Shown piece after piece: positions 1-7,386 of a stretch of 32,513 nt of DNA; position 1 is the first letter of the stretch, and each line of letters starts with the position of its first letter. A model generated the notes under the pieces. It was given only the letters and a program-made list of their open reading frames with translations, was not told the DNA's origin and did no database searches. The DNA comes from an uncultured Fretibacterium sp. GTDB lineage: Bacteria > Synergistota > Synergistia > Synergistales > Aminobacteriaceae. A program made the position numbers and the translations under genes. Location of the stretch: the NCBI GenBank assembly GCA_946186205.1, contig CAMHMH010000013.1:1-32513 (forward strand), given 5' to 3'.

Positions 1-1045
1 CCCCCCCCCCATGTAGGTAAAATGGCGTAAATATGAAGCCTGTGATAAGAGTTCCGCCTGTACCGTAAAGAAGCATTCTGTCAGGCTCCGAATCACTGCA
101 CACAAAGCAAACGCAAAGCGACAGCCAGAAGAACACTACTATATACTGTTCTATCATCAGGACAGCCAGAAGATAAACGTAACTGCACGCAAAACATACC
201 GTGAAGATTATCCTGTGAAGCGGTGAAAGCCTGAGAGTTTTTGTGAGGACGCAAATCCCGGCGATGAGCATTGCAATTTGGGCGTAATTCATGAACAAGG
301 CTGTCAGAAGCTCACGGTGTCCAAAGAACAGCGCAATAATCCTTCCTGCGAGATAAGGCACTCCGATAAATGGAATCGAGAAAACCGCGAACAATGGCTG
401 GCGTATGTCATTCTCTCCGTGATCTATGTTAATGAAAGAGTTTCTTTCCAGGAGAGAACCTGTATCACTGGAATATATAGTATCAAAATTAATCTTCGCT
501 CCGTAAAAAACATCGCTCTTAATGAATGAAGCCGTTACGAATAATACCGTCGCGGCAAAAAGCAGAAAGTAAAAGAATATTTCAGCGCGTCCAATATCAT
601 GAAAGACTCCGTTTAACCGTATGAGCCTCAAGAAATTTTCCCAGAAATAATTTACGCACAAATACACGAAGATTAACGAACACAACGACACCGCAAAGAG
701 GAGATAATAGAAAACGTTTTCAGGAATGTGAATCAGTCCGAGCAGCTTATCGAAAAGATCACGGCGCAGCAGCATACGTTCGTACAAATAAGTGTGCGAA
801 AATACACATACCCCCAATGCTGTAAGCCAAGAATATACTTTCACGCACAATCCCGACTCCGCTGAAGTTTTCCAGAGGCCTGACGGTGATACATACCCGC
901 AGAAGATTACCCACGAGACAAATGCCGCTATTACTCCCGCATAAGGAATAACCTTGAACTCCGACTGCATTACGAAAAGAATTAACGCCGACAATGGCAG
1001 ATACCAATTCGCGCGCAGATTCGCAATGCTGAATTTCCTTGACAT
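1..1045 (-). CDS. Polytopic membrane protein, GT-C-like (3' part cut by window edge)
   Basis: An open minus-strand frame runs from an ATG at 1045 to the left edge without a stop, so about 348 N-terminal residues are visible. GGAGGA sits 8-9 bases upstream of this ATG; the nearby ATGs in other frames give short or non-membrane products. The translation begins MSRKFSIANLRANWY and contains roughly eight to nine hydrophobic segments of transmembrane length. Between the fourth and fifth lies a polar loop with SSDTGSL, HGENDIRQPLF and IPFIG. An acidic/His loop followed by a 'RxPLF' element resembles the first extracytoplasmic loop of some polytopic GT-C glycosyltransferases, but this is inference from a short motif. 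It follows galU, which would fit a role in surface polysaccharide assembly. The last ten bases at the edge are a homopolymer, so the final few residues are unreliable. Confidence 0.7.
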   Translation of the reverse strand, partial: MSRKFSIANLRANWYLPLSALILFVMQSEFKVIPYAGVIAAFVSWVIFCGYVSPSGLWKTSAESGLCVKVYSWLTALGVCVFSHTYLYERMLLRRDLFDKLLGLIHIPENVFYYLLFAVSLCSLIFVYLCVNYFWENFLRLIRLNGVFHDIGRAEIFFYFLLFAATVLFVTASFIKSDVFYGAKINFDTIYSSDTGSLLERNSFINIDHGENDIRQPLFAVFSIPFIGVPYLAGRIIALFFGHRELLTALFMNYAQIAMLIAGICVLTKTLRLSPLHRIIFTVCFACSYVYLLAVLMIEQYIVVFFWLSLCVCFVCSDSEPDRMLLYGTGGTLITGFIFTPFYLHGGG

Positions 1046-1072
1046 TGAAGCATTCCTCCATTCAAAGATAAT

Positions 1073-1097
1073 CCCCCCTGCCGTAAATGACAGAGGG
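1073..1097 (-). terminator. Hairpin after galU, weak terminator
   Basis: Read on the minus strand, CCCTCTGTC can pair with GGCAGGGGG over a six-base loop, including G-T pairs. It lies 22 bases past the galU stop. The following sequence (GATTATC) is only weakly T-rich, so it may attenuate rather than fully stop transcription into the membrane-protein gene. It resembles the hairpins at 3360-3386 and 15772-15797. Confidence 0.35.
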
Positions 1098-1119
1098 AAA
1101 TTTTTATTGTAAACCTTTC

Positions 1120-1980
1120 TTACTTCTGAGAGTTTACAATGTTCATCACGACTTCCCGCAAGCTGTCATCTTCAAGCGCGAGCTGAATATTTGCGCTCAG
1201 CCATCCTTTTTGAGTCCCGCAGTCAAATCTACGTCCCTCATACACGACTCCCCAGACAGGTTCAGTCTTTGCGAGTTCGCGCAGCGCGTCAGTCAGCTGA
1301 ATCTCTCCTCCCGCGCCGGCCTGCTGTGTGTGCAACAACGGGAAAATCTCCGGGGATAATACATATCTTCCCATGATGGCATAACGTGAAGGAGCTTCAG
1401 AAATATCCGGCTTCTCTATCATGTCATTGATGCGGAAAATTCCCGGCTCTTTCTCCTCGCCTGATACGATCCCGTAGCGTGATACGTCTTTGTCATCTAC
1501 ATGCTCGAGAGCTACTGCGCTTCCTCCGAGTCTCTCATGGACTTTCACGAGCTGAGACAGAACAGGCGAATCACCGACAAATACATCATCAGGCAGAATC
1601 ACTCCGAAATATTCGCCCTTGCAGACAGGCTCGCCGCATAATACAGCATGGCCGAGTCCCAAAGGTTCACGCTGTCGGATATACATTATTTCAGCCATCT
1701 CGGAGATCTGAATCATTTTGTTGTAAAGCTCAATTTTTCCGCGGGACTTCAGGATGTCTTCAAGCTCAAACGAACGGTCAAAATAATTTTCGATTGAACG
1801 CTTCGTGCGCCCCGTTATCATTACGATGTCTTCACAGCCCGACGCTAAAGCCTCTTCGACTCCGTATGAGATTATCGGCCTGTTCACAAGAGGCAGCATT
1901 TCTTTTGCGATCTCTTTTGTTACTGGCAGAAACCTTGTGCCCAATCCCGCGACGGGGAAAAGGCATTTATTCACGGTCAT
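1120..1980 (-). CDS. galU: UTP--glucose-1-phosphate uridylyltransferase
   Basis: Makes UDP-glucose from UTP and glucose-1-phosphate in the cytoplasm, supplying glycosyl donors for envelope polysaccharides. The 286-residue product has the N-terminal nucleotide-binding signature AGLGTRFLPVTK (residues 11-22), KEMLPLVNRP, the sugar-binding LGHAVLC segment, LPDD, and the C-terminal FDCGTQKGW motif, all typical of GalU. The frame stays open a further 47 codons upstream, but that part lies inside glmM. The ATG at 1980 is preceded by AGAGGAGAG and starts exactly where family members start. It lies 13 bases after the glmM stop, so the two are co-transcribed. Family assignment is firm. Confidence 0.95.
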   Translation of the reverse strand: MTVNKCLFPVAGLGTRFLPVTKEIAKEMLPLVNRPIISYGVEEALASGCEDIVMITGRTKRSIENYFDRSFELEDILKSRGKIELYNKMIQISEMAEIMYIRQREPLGLGHAVLCGEPVCKGEYFGVILPDDVFVGDSPVLSQLVKVHERLGGSAVALEHVDDKDVSRYGIVSGEEKEPGIFRINDMIEKPDISEAPSRYAIMGRYVLSPEIFPLLHTQQAGAGGEIQLTDALRELAKTEPVWGVVYEGRRFDCGTQKGWLSANIQLALEDDSLREVVMNIVNSQK

Positions 1981-1993
1981 GGTTTTCTCTCCT

Positions 1994-3319
1994 CTAGCAA
2001 AATTCTTTGAGCCTTGCTGAAAGTTCCGATGATAATTCCTCAACGGTTTCAAGCTCAGGAGCTTCAACGAGGATTCGCAACAACGGTTCTGTGCCTGAAG
2101 TGCGTATGAAGATTCTTCCATTCGTGATTTTGTTCTGGTACTCAGCAGCTATAGCATTCACCGAGTCCATGTCGACACTTTCACGCGGACGGGTCAGCGT
2201 AAGATTTGTGAGTCTCTGAGGATAACGCCCGAACCTGTCAACGAGAGTCGAAACGTTTTCACCCAAATCGTGAACGGCATTAAGGAATAACATTGCCGTG
2301 CATAATCCGTCGCCTGTTGATGTGAACTCTGACGCTATTATGTGGCCGGACTGCTCGCCGCCGAGTCCCGCTCCTGACTCGCGCATTGTCTCAAGAACAT
2401 AACGGTCTCCCACAGGGCAGCGGAGAGTCTTTATTCCCTCGTCAGCAAAATGTGCCTCAAGAGCCATATTGCTCATGACTGTAACGGCGACTTTGTCATT
2501 TCCCGAACGCTTTTTGAGCCAGCGACCCAACACCCACAGGATAATATCGCCGTCAATGATCCGCCCTTTGTCATCTGAGACTAATACCCTGTCAGCATCT
2601 CCGTCAAACGCAAAGCCTAATGACATTCCATTTTTCGCGACGTAGCTTGTCAGGTTGTCCATGTGCATGACTCCGCAGTCCTTGTTGATGTTGAGGCCGT
2701 CGAAATCCTGAGAGATGATTTTCGTGCTGAGCTGTGAGAATTTTGTTGCCCCGACGAGAACAGGAACGCTCATAGCAGAAGCGCCGCCCGCGCAGTCAAA
2801 AGCAACGTTATTCATCGCGGCTTCAGGATTAAGGAGCGAGGCAATATGAAGCGCGTAATCTTTCACGAGGCCGGGAGCGTCATAAACACGTCCGATGTTC
2901 TGAGATGTATTGCGTTCGTCCCGGGACAAAAATTCTTCAACGTCAGCTTCTTCATCATCTGAGAGCTTGCACCCATCAGCACCAAGAAACTTTATGCCGT
3001 TGTATTCTGCCGGGTTGTGGGACGCGCTAATCACTGCTCCTCCGTCAGCATTGAGAGCTTTTACCGCATAGCTAACGCCGGGGGTCGGGATAATTCCTGC
3101 GAGGTGTACTTCTGCTCCTTCCGAACTCATTCCCGAATAGAGCGCGCCTTCAAGCATACGTCCGCTCAAGCGTGTATCACAGCCGATTACGATTTTTTTT
3201 CCGTGTGTGAATCTGATGAAAGCCCTTCCGAGTCTGAGTGCAAATTCTGGAGTCATGTTGCCTGAGTTTGCGAGGTCTCTCACTCCGTCTGTGCCGAAAA
3301 ATTTACGTTCTTTTGCCAA
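1994..3319 (-). CDS. glmM: Phosphoglucosamine mutase
   Basis: Converts glucosamine-6-phosphate to glucosamine-1-phosphate, an early step toward UDP-GlcNAc for peptidoglycan and LPS. The 441-residue length is normal for the family. The active-site serine loop ISASHNP places the phosphoserine at about residue 100. The Mg-binding loop is FDGDADR, the substrate loop GEQSGH, and the C-terminal phosphate-binding loop RTSGTEP. The only in-frame start next to the conserved N-terminus (KFFGTDGVRD) is a TTG at 3319. AAAGGA lies about 12 bases upstream, a rather long spacing. The gene follows cdaR after a hairpin, reproducing the widespread cdaA-cdaR-glmM arrangement, and leads into galU. Confidence 0.95.
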   Translation of the reverse strand: MAKERKFFGTDGVRDLANSGNMTPEFALRLGRAFIRFTHGKKIVIGCDTRLSGRMLEGALYSGMSSEGAEVHLAGIIPTPGVSYAVKALNADGGAVISASHNPAEYNGIKFLGADGCKLSDDEEADVEEFLSRDERNTSQNIGRVYDAPGLVKDYALHIASLLNPEAAMNNVAFDCAGGASAMSVPVLVGATKFSQLSTKIISQDFDGLNINKDCGVMHMDNLTSYVAKNGMSLGFAFDGDADRVLVSDDKGRIIDGDIILWVLGRWLKKRSGNDKVAVTVMSNMALEAHFADEGIKTLRCPVGDRYVLETMRESGAGLGGEQSGHIIASEFTSTGDGLCTAMLFLNAVHDLGENVSTLVDRFGRYPQRLTNLTLTRPRESVDMDSVNAIAAEYQNKITNGRIFIRTSGTEPLLRILVEAPELETVEELSSELSARLKEFC

Positions 3320-3351
3320 AATAAAATCATCCTTTCTGCATATCTCAATAT

Positions 3352-3386
3352 AAAAATATCCCCCTCGTGATTCTTGAACAAGGGGG
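3352..3386 (-). terminator. Intra-operon hairpin between cdaR and glmM
   Basis: On the minus strand CCCCCTTG pairs with CGAGGGGG (8 bp, one G-T pair) around an 11-base loop and is followed by ATATTTTTAT. It starts 8 bases after the cdaR stop. It has the form of an intrinsic terminator or attenuator, implying glmM-galU may be expressed at a different level from cdaA-cdaR or from a further promoter. No clear promoter was identified in the 30 bases left before glmM. Confidence 0.6.
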
Positions 3387-3393
3387 AAAATTT

Positions 3394-4632
3394 TCAGCGC
3401 ACTGCTTTTGTGTTTACTGTGATGTTCTGAGGCTCAGTGCGTACTATCCTGAATAAATCCTGCGACATTATTTCAGCCTTCAAAGGAAGCGTAACAGGTG
3501 TCATGAATATGTTCGTCATGTCAGCAAAAACTTTAAGCCCGGCCGTTTCAGGATCAAAATGTTCAATCAATGACGGCCTGCCCTCAACAGTAACTGTTGC
3601 GCTTGAGGGACTGCACTGCCAGTTATGCGGCGTATCTGTTCCGCGAAGCTCAACAGGAATCCCGCGTATCATTTTCTCCGCATGCACCTCACTGAGATGT
3701 ATACTCACTCTCACGGACGATGCATTGACGATTGAGACTCCGTTTGCTTCCGGCTGCCTTAACGGTGAGACTATAACGCTGTCTTTGTTCATCGCGGAAA
3801 TTTCTATTATCTCGGTGTCAACAGCTTCAACTTTCGCAAGGTCTTCTGTTTTCCCCTCTATTTGAATCTCTGAAGGATCCGTAACTATTGAGCGCACTTC
3901 ATAATCAGCGTCCAATTTCCCGGCAAGACGAACGACAACGGGGACTCTTTTTCTCGGAAGCCCTCTTGCTATGCTACCTCTGAATCTGACTTGAGCGGGT
4001 TCGATTATTACAGAGCCTTCAAACGATTCGGACTGGGAAATCTTCACGGGCAGCAATATTCCTTCACCGGCCTGAAGCTCATCGATTGTAGGAGTGATTC
4101 GGACGCTTCCGACTTTCGCAACGTCATCTTCAGCTCCCTTTACGCCGACTTCACGCGGAATGATTTCGACTCCCTCTATGTAGTGTCCTTCCGGGATGTT
4201 CTGAGGAAGAACAGTCTCAACAGTCATAAGCCGCGTAACCTGCCTCACAATGTCGAGAGTCGTCTGTGATGGGAAGCATGAGACAAGCGTCAAGTTTATG
4301 GGCATCTCAACATTGACATTAACGGTATACCTTTTGCCGGGCAATAAATTCCTCGCGTCAACAAATGCCTTCACCGTATTGTAGTCAAGATTCATCATCT
4401 CTTCTTCAGGGCCGCGAAGCTCAACGTCAACTTCAGAGATTTTCCCGCGAAGTATTGCCTGTGAATCGAGTCCGCGATACTCGAGGGGGCAGGTAAATTT
4501 CAGGTTTATATACGCGCGCTCCTCAAGCCCGGTAACATATACCCACATCAAGACGGCTGTTACTATTGAGATGAGCCACAAAGCCCAGGGGGATGTTAAT
4601 ATGTCGTTGAGGTCAAAACTTTTCAGCTTCAT
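3394..4632 (-). CDS. cdaR: YbbR-domain regulator of diadenylate cyclase (CdaR)
   Basis: A 412-residue membrane-anchored protein. One N-terminal transmembrane helix (about residues 15-33, SPWALWLISIVTAVLMWVYV) is followed by a long extracytoplasmic part. That part is built of repeated beta-rich YbbR modules with recurrent 'V.G....V..V' and 'ITPTIDEL' type strands. In other bacteria CdaR binds and modulates the cyclase CdaA. Its ATG overlaps the cdaA stop codon (ATGA), so the two are translationally coupled, and glmM follows, as in the conserved cdaAR-glmM locus. The assignment rests on the topology, repeats and context; YbbR sequences are poorly conserved. Confidence 0.88.
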   Translation of the reverse strand: MKLKSFDLNDILTSPWALWLISIVTAVLMWVYVTGLEERAYINLKFTCPLEYRGLDSQAILRGKISEVDVELRGPEEEMMNLDYNTVKAFVDARNLLPGKRYTVNVNVEMPINLTLVSCFPSQTTLDIVRQVTRLMTVETVLPQNIPEGHYIEGVEIIPREVGVKGAEDDVAKVGSVRITPTIDELQAGEGILLPVKISQSESFEGSVIIEPAQVRFRGSIARGLPRKRVPVVVRLAGKLDADYEVRSIVTDPSEIQIEGKTEDLAKVEAVDTEIIEISAMNKDSVIVSPLRQPEANGVSIVNASSVRVSIHLSEVHAEKMIRGIPVELRGTDTPHNWQCSPSSATVTVEGRPSLIEHFDPETAGLKVFADMTNIFMTPVTLPLKAEIMSQDLFRIVRTEPQNITVNTKAVR

Positions 4633-5486
4633 TTCACGAGTCCTCCTGCTTCCTGCTCAACTTTCTTCACCCAGAATATATTTGACATCGCCTTGGCAAA
4701 AGCCTTCCAGCCCGTCAAAACTTGTTCGCCCGCAAAGTAATGCTTCAATAATTTTTCGACCTGAAAATCTTTGATGTTCTTTGAGAGTCTCCCCTTCACG
4801 GCAAGCGAAATATCTCCGCGTTCCTCCGATACAATGATGACAATCGCGTCTGACACTTCAGAGATTCCGAGCGCGGCCCGGTGCCTTGTTCCGTACCATC
4901 GTGATATTTCGGGAGCGTCAGCAAGTGGCAAGTAGCACCCTCCCGCAATGAGCCTGTACTTGTCGAGAATAACAGCTCCGTCATGAAGCGGGTTGTCCTT
5001 CCAGAATATAGAGATGATTAATTCCTGCGTTATGTTCGCGTTGAGGTGTATTGCTGTCTCTGTGTAGTCTCCGAGTCCTACATCCTGCTGAAGCACTAAC
5101 AATGCTCCGATCTTGTGAGCCTTGAGATAACTTAATGCCCCGGTGATTTGATTCACTCTCACTTCCGCTTCGTCTGATGACATTCTGCGCTTCTTGTAGA
5201 TTTGTCCCTTGCCGAGTTCCTCAAGCATTTTACGCAGCTCAGGCTGAAACACAATCGGAATCGCTAGGCTCAATGCTAACAGAGTCGTCTGCAAAAACCA
5301 CGTCAGCAGCCTGAAGTGAAGAAACACCGCAACGCCCAAGAGAAGCACGAGAATCAATACGCCCTTTATGAGCTGAACGGCGCGAGTCCCAACAAGCACG
5401 ACAAGTATACGGTAGATTATGAATGATACGATCGCAATATCAACGAGGCTGCGGAAGTTCACGAGATTAACGAGATTCGAGAGCAT
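4629..5486 (-). CDS. cdaA: Diadenylate cyclase (c-di-AMP synthase)
   Basis: Condenses two ATP into cyclic di-AMP, the second messenger that controls K+/osmolyte balance and wall homeostasis. The 285-residue product has three N-terminal hydrophobic segments (about residues 15-75). The DAC (DisA_N) catalytic domain follows, with the two signature motifs intact: HDGAVIL (the DGA motif) and RHRAALG (the RHR motif). Length and order match CdaA rather than DisA. The ATG at 5486 directly abuts the pyk stop codon (TAGATG) and its 3' end overlaps cdaR by 4 bases, so synthesis is probably coupled to both neighbours. No good Shine-Dalgarno precedes it, which supports coupling. Confidence 0.95.
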   Translation of the reverse strand: MLSNLVNLVNFRSLVDIAIVSFIIYRILVVLVGTRAVQLIKGVLILVLLLGVAVFLHFRLLTWFLQTTLLALSLAIPIVFQPELRKMLEELGKGQIYKKRRMSSDEAEVRVNQITGALSYLKAHKIGALLVLQQDVGLGDYTETAIHLNANITQELIISIFWKDNPLHDGAVILDKYRLIAGGCYLPLADAPEISRWYGTRHRAALGISEVSDAIVIIVSEERGDISLAVKGRLSKNIKDFQVEKLLKHYFAGEQVLTGWKAFAKAMSNIFWVKKVEQEAGGLVK

Positions 5487-7256
5487 CTACACAACGAGCC
5501 GTACGACACCGCGATAAACTAATCCCCTTGTGCCGTCAATCGAAACAATATCATCATCCATAAGAGTCGAAAACGCATCAGCAACACCGACAATGCACGG
5601 AAGGTTATAATCCATCGCTAACGAATTTCCTTCCGAGAACAATAACCCGCTCTCAAAAAGAACAGCTCCGACTTTCGGGAGAACAGGCCGGTATTCCTCG
5701 CTCAACTGACGCACAACGAGAATACAGCCGGGAGTCGCTTTGTCGATTGCCTCTTGAGGAGTCCGGGCAATGCAGACTTTACCCGATGCATTTTTTTGCG
5801 ACAAAGGAGTCCCCGATAAGAGTATCGTTCCTGTTGTGAGTACTTCAACGACATTTGTTGAACCCGGGCGGCCTACAGGTATTCCTGCTGTGATGACTAC
5901 TAACTCACCTTCAGGCAGTAACTTTTCACGCACGCAAGTTGTTACGGCTTCACGGGCGGCGACGTTTATGTCTGACATCTCCGAGAGCCTCACGGGATGT
6001 ACTCCCCACACTAACGCAAGCTCGCGCCATGTCTGCTGTGAAGGTGTGAGTCCTAAGATGGGGCATTCGGGGCGGTGCTTGCTGATCATCTTTGCGGTGA
6101 GTCCTGAACGTGATAATGAGATTATTGCGGGGGCGTTTATCTGTTTCGCGATTAATACTGCTGCTCCTGATACAGCGTCGGGCACCGGGATTCCTTCAAG
6201 CTCTAACGGGTTCTGCTCGTTGTTCTTGTGGTTGCCCCAGATTTGCAGCTCCTTTTCGGCTCGGTCAACAATCTTCCTCATTGTCGCGACTGCCTGAACA
6301 GGGTAATTTCCTGAAGCTGTTTCTCCCGACAACATTACAGCGTCCGTGCCATCAAGTACGGCGTTCGATACGTCAGAGGCTTCTGCGCGAGTCGGTCTCG
6401 GATTGCGAATCATCGAGTCGAGCATCTGAGTCGCAACAATAACAACCTTCCCGCGAACCCGGCACATCTCAATGATTCTCTTCTGCACTAACGGCACATC
6501 CTCCGTCGCAATTTCGACTCCCAAATCCCCGCGCGCTACCATTACCCCGTCAACAACATCTACAATCTCCGCAAAGTTATCGACGGCCTGACGTGTTTCG
6601 ATCTTCGCAAGAATCTTCATTCCGCTTCCGTACTCCTGAATGAGTCTGCGAACCTCTACGATGTCAGAACGAGTCTTCACGAATGAGACCGCTAAATACT
6701 CCATGCCGTGCTGAATGCCCCAGGCTATGTCCTGCTTGTCTTTCTCGCTGAGTGCCGGAAGGGTTATATCTGAGCCGGGCAGATTGATTCCCTTTGTGTT
6801 GCGCAATGGGCCTCCTACGATTATTTTGCAGGTTACCTCGTCGCCTTCAATCTTTTCGACTTCAAGATTCAATGTTCCGTCATCAATGTAGATATTTTGT
6901 CCGGGCTTCACTTCCTGCGCTAAGAGTTTGTAGTTGACCCAGAATCTTTCGGGCGTTCCCTCGAATGGCTCATCACATGAAGAGATTATTACCTTTGCTC
7001 CCTGAACGAGATTTATTTCTCCGTCCTTCATATGTCCTGTGCGAATCTCAGGGCCTTTTGTGTCAAGCAACGCTGCTATAGGCTTCTTCACTGAGCGTTC
7101 GACTCTGCGTATGAGCTTGAGCTTCTTTTCATGGCCATCATAATCACCGTGCGAGAAATTGAGTCGCGCTACATTCATTCCGGCTTCAGCCATTGCCTTT
7201 AACGTCTCGTAATTATCTGACGCCGGGCCGATCGTGCATACAATTTTCACGAACAT
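5487..7256 (-). CDS. pyk: Pyruvate kinase with C-terminal PEP-utilizing-like domain
   Basis: Catalyses phosphoenolpyruvate + ADP to pyruvate + ATP. The 589-residue protein starts FVKIVCTIGPAS and contains NFSHGDY, LDTKGPEIRTG, the metal/PEP segment MVARGDLGVEI and the signature ATQMLDSMIRNPRPTRAE, then SGETASG. It is about 120 residues longer than the minimal enzyme. The extension (about residues 485-589) resembles the extra C-terminal PEP-utilizing domain of some bacterial kinases. The histidine loop usually written GG-TSHAA reads GLLFSEGNS here, so the phosphohistidine position is not conserved. An ATG at 7265 is only 2 bases from GGGAGGA; the ATG at 7256 has the proper spacing and is preferred. 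Confidence 0.96.
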   Translation of the reverse strand: MFVKIVCTIGPASDNYETLKAMAEAGMNVARLNFSHGDYDGHEKKLKLIRRVERSVKKPIAALLDTKGPEIRTGHMKDGEINLVQGAKVIISSCDEPFEGTPERFWVNYKLLAQEVKPGQNIYIDDGTLNLEVEKIEGDEVTCKIIVGGPLRNTKGINLPGSDITLPALSEKDKQDIAWGIQHGMEYLAVSFVKTRSDIVEVRRLIQEYGSGMKILAKIETRQAVDNFAEIVDVVDGVMVARGDLGVEIATEDVPLVQKRIIEMCRVRGKVVIVATQMLDSMIRNPRPTRAEASDVSNAVLDGTDAVMLSGETASGNYPVQAVATMRKIVDRAEKELQIWGNHKNNEQNPLELEGIPVPDAVSGAAVLIAKQINAPAIISLSRSGLTAKMISKHRPECPILGLTPSQQTWRELALVWGVHPVRLSEMSDINVAAREAVTTCVREKLLPEGELVVITAGIPVGRPGSTNVVEVLTTGTILLSGTPLSQKNASGKVCIARTPQEAIDKATPGCILVVRQLSEEYRPVLPKVGAVLFESGLLFSEGNSLAMDYNLPCIVGVADAFSTLMDDDIVSIDGTRGLVYRGVVRLVV

Positions 7257-7297
7257 GATTTGCATTCCTCCCTCTTGAAATTTTCTGCGATGACTGA

Positions 7298-7328
7298 ATT
7301 ATACAAGCTGTTAGACTTTCACGCGCAA
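7298..7328 (-). promoter_or_regulatory. Probable pyk promoter
   Basis: A perfect -10 TATAAT (plus strand 7298-7303) lies 42 bases before the chosen pyk start. The best -35 match is TTGCGC at 7323-7328 with a 19-base spacer, which is loose. The strong dnaE terminator just upstream makes a fresh start of transcription here necessary, supporting the call. Confidence 0.6.
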
Positions 7329-7365
7329 AAAAAAAATCCTTCCCCCTGAAAATTAAGGAGAAGGA
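7327..7365 (-). terminator. Rho-independent terminator after dnaE
   Basis: On the minus strand TCCTTCTCC and GGGGGAAGGA form a GC-rich stem around an A/T-rich loop, followed at once by an uninterrupted run of ten T. It begins 22 bases after the dnaE stop and is the clearest terminator in the left half of the window. Confidence 0.93.
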
Positions 7366-7386
7366 CTCGATCTCATTCAGCGAATC

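Noticed and set aside
1-10. Run of ten C at the left edge
   Set aside because: Most likely an assembly or sequencing artefact at a contig end (poly-G on the other strand); not treated as biology.
759-1061. A closed 100-codon minus-strand frame starting MEECFNVKE
   Set aside because: It is out of frame with the well-supported membrane protein starting at 1045, has an unstructured composition, and its ATG overlaps that gene's Shine-Dalgarno region.
5770-6297. Long plus-strand frame opposite pyk (also similar ones opposite galU, dnaE, cdaR and the repeat protein)
   Set aside because: Antisense shadows of strong minus-strand genes with no ribosome site and no recognisable motif.
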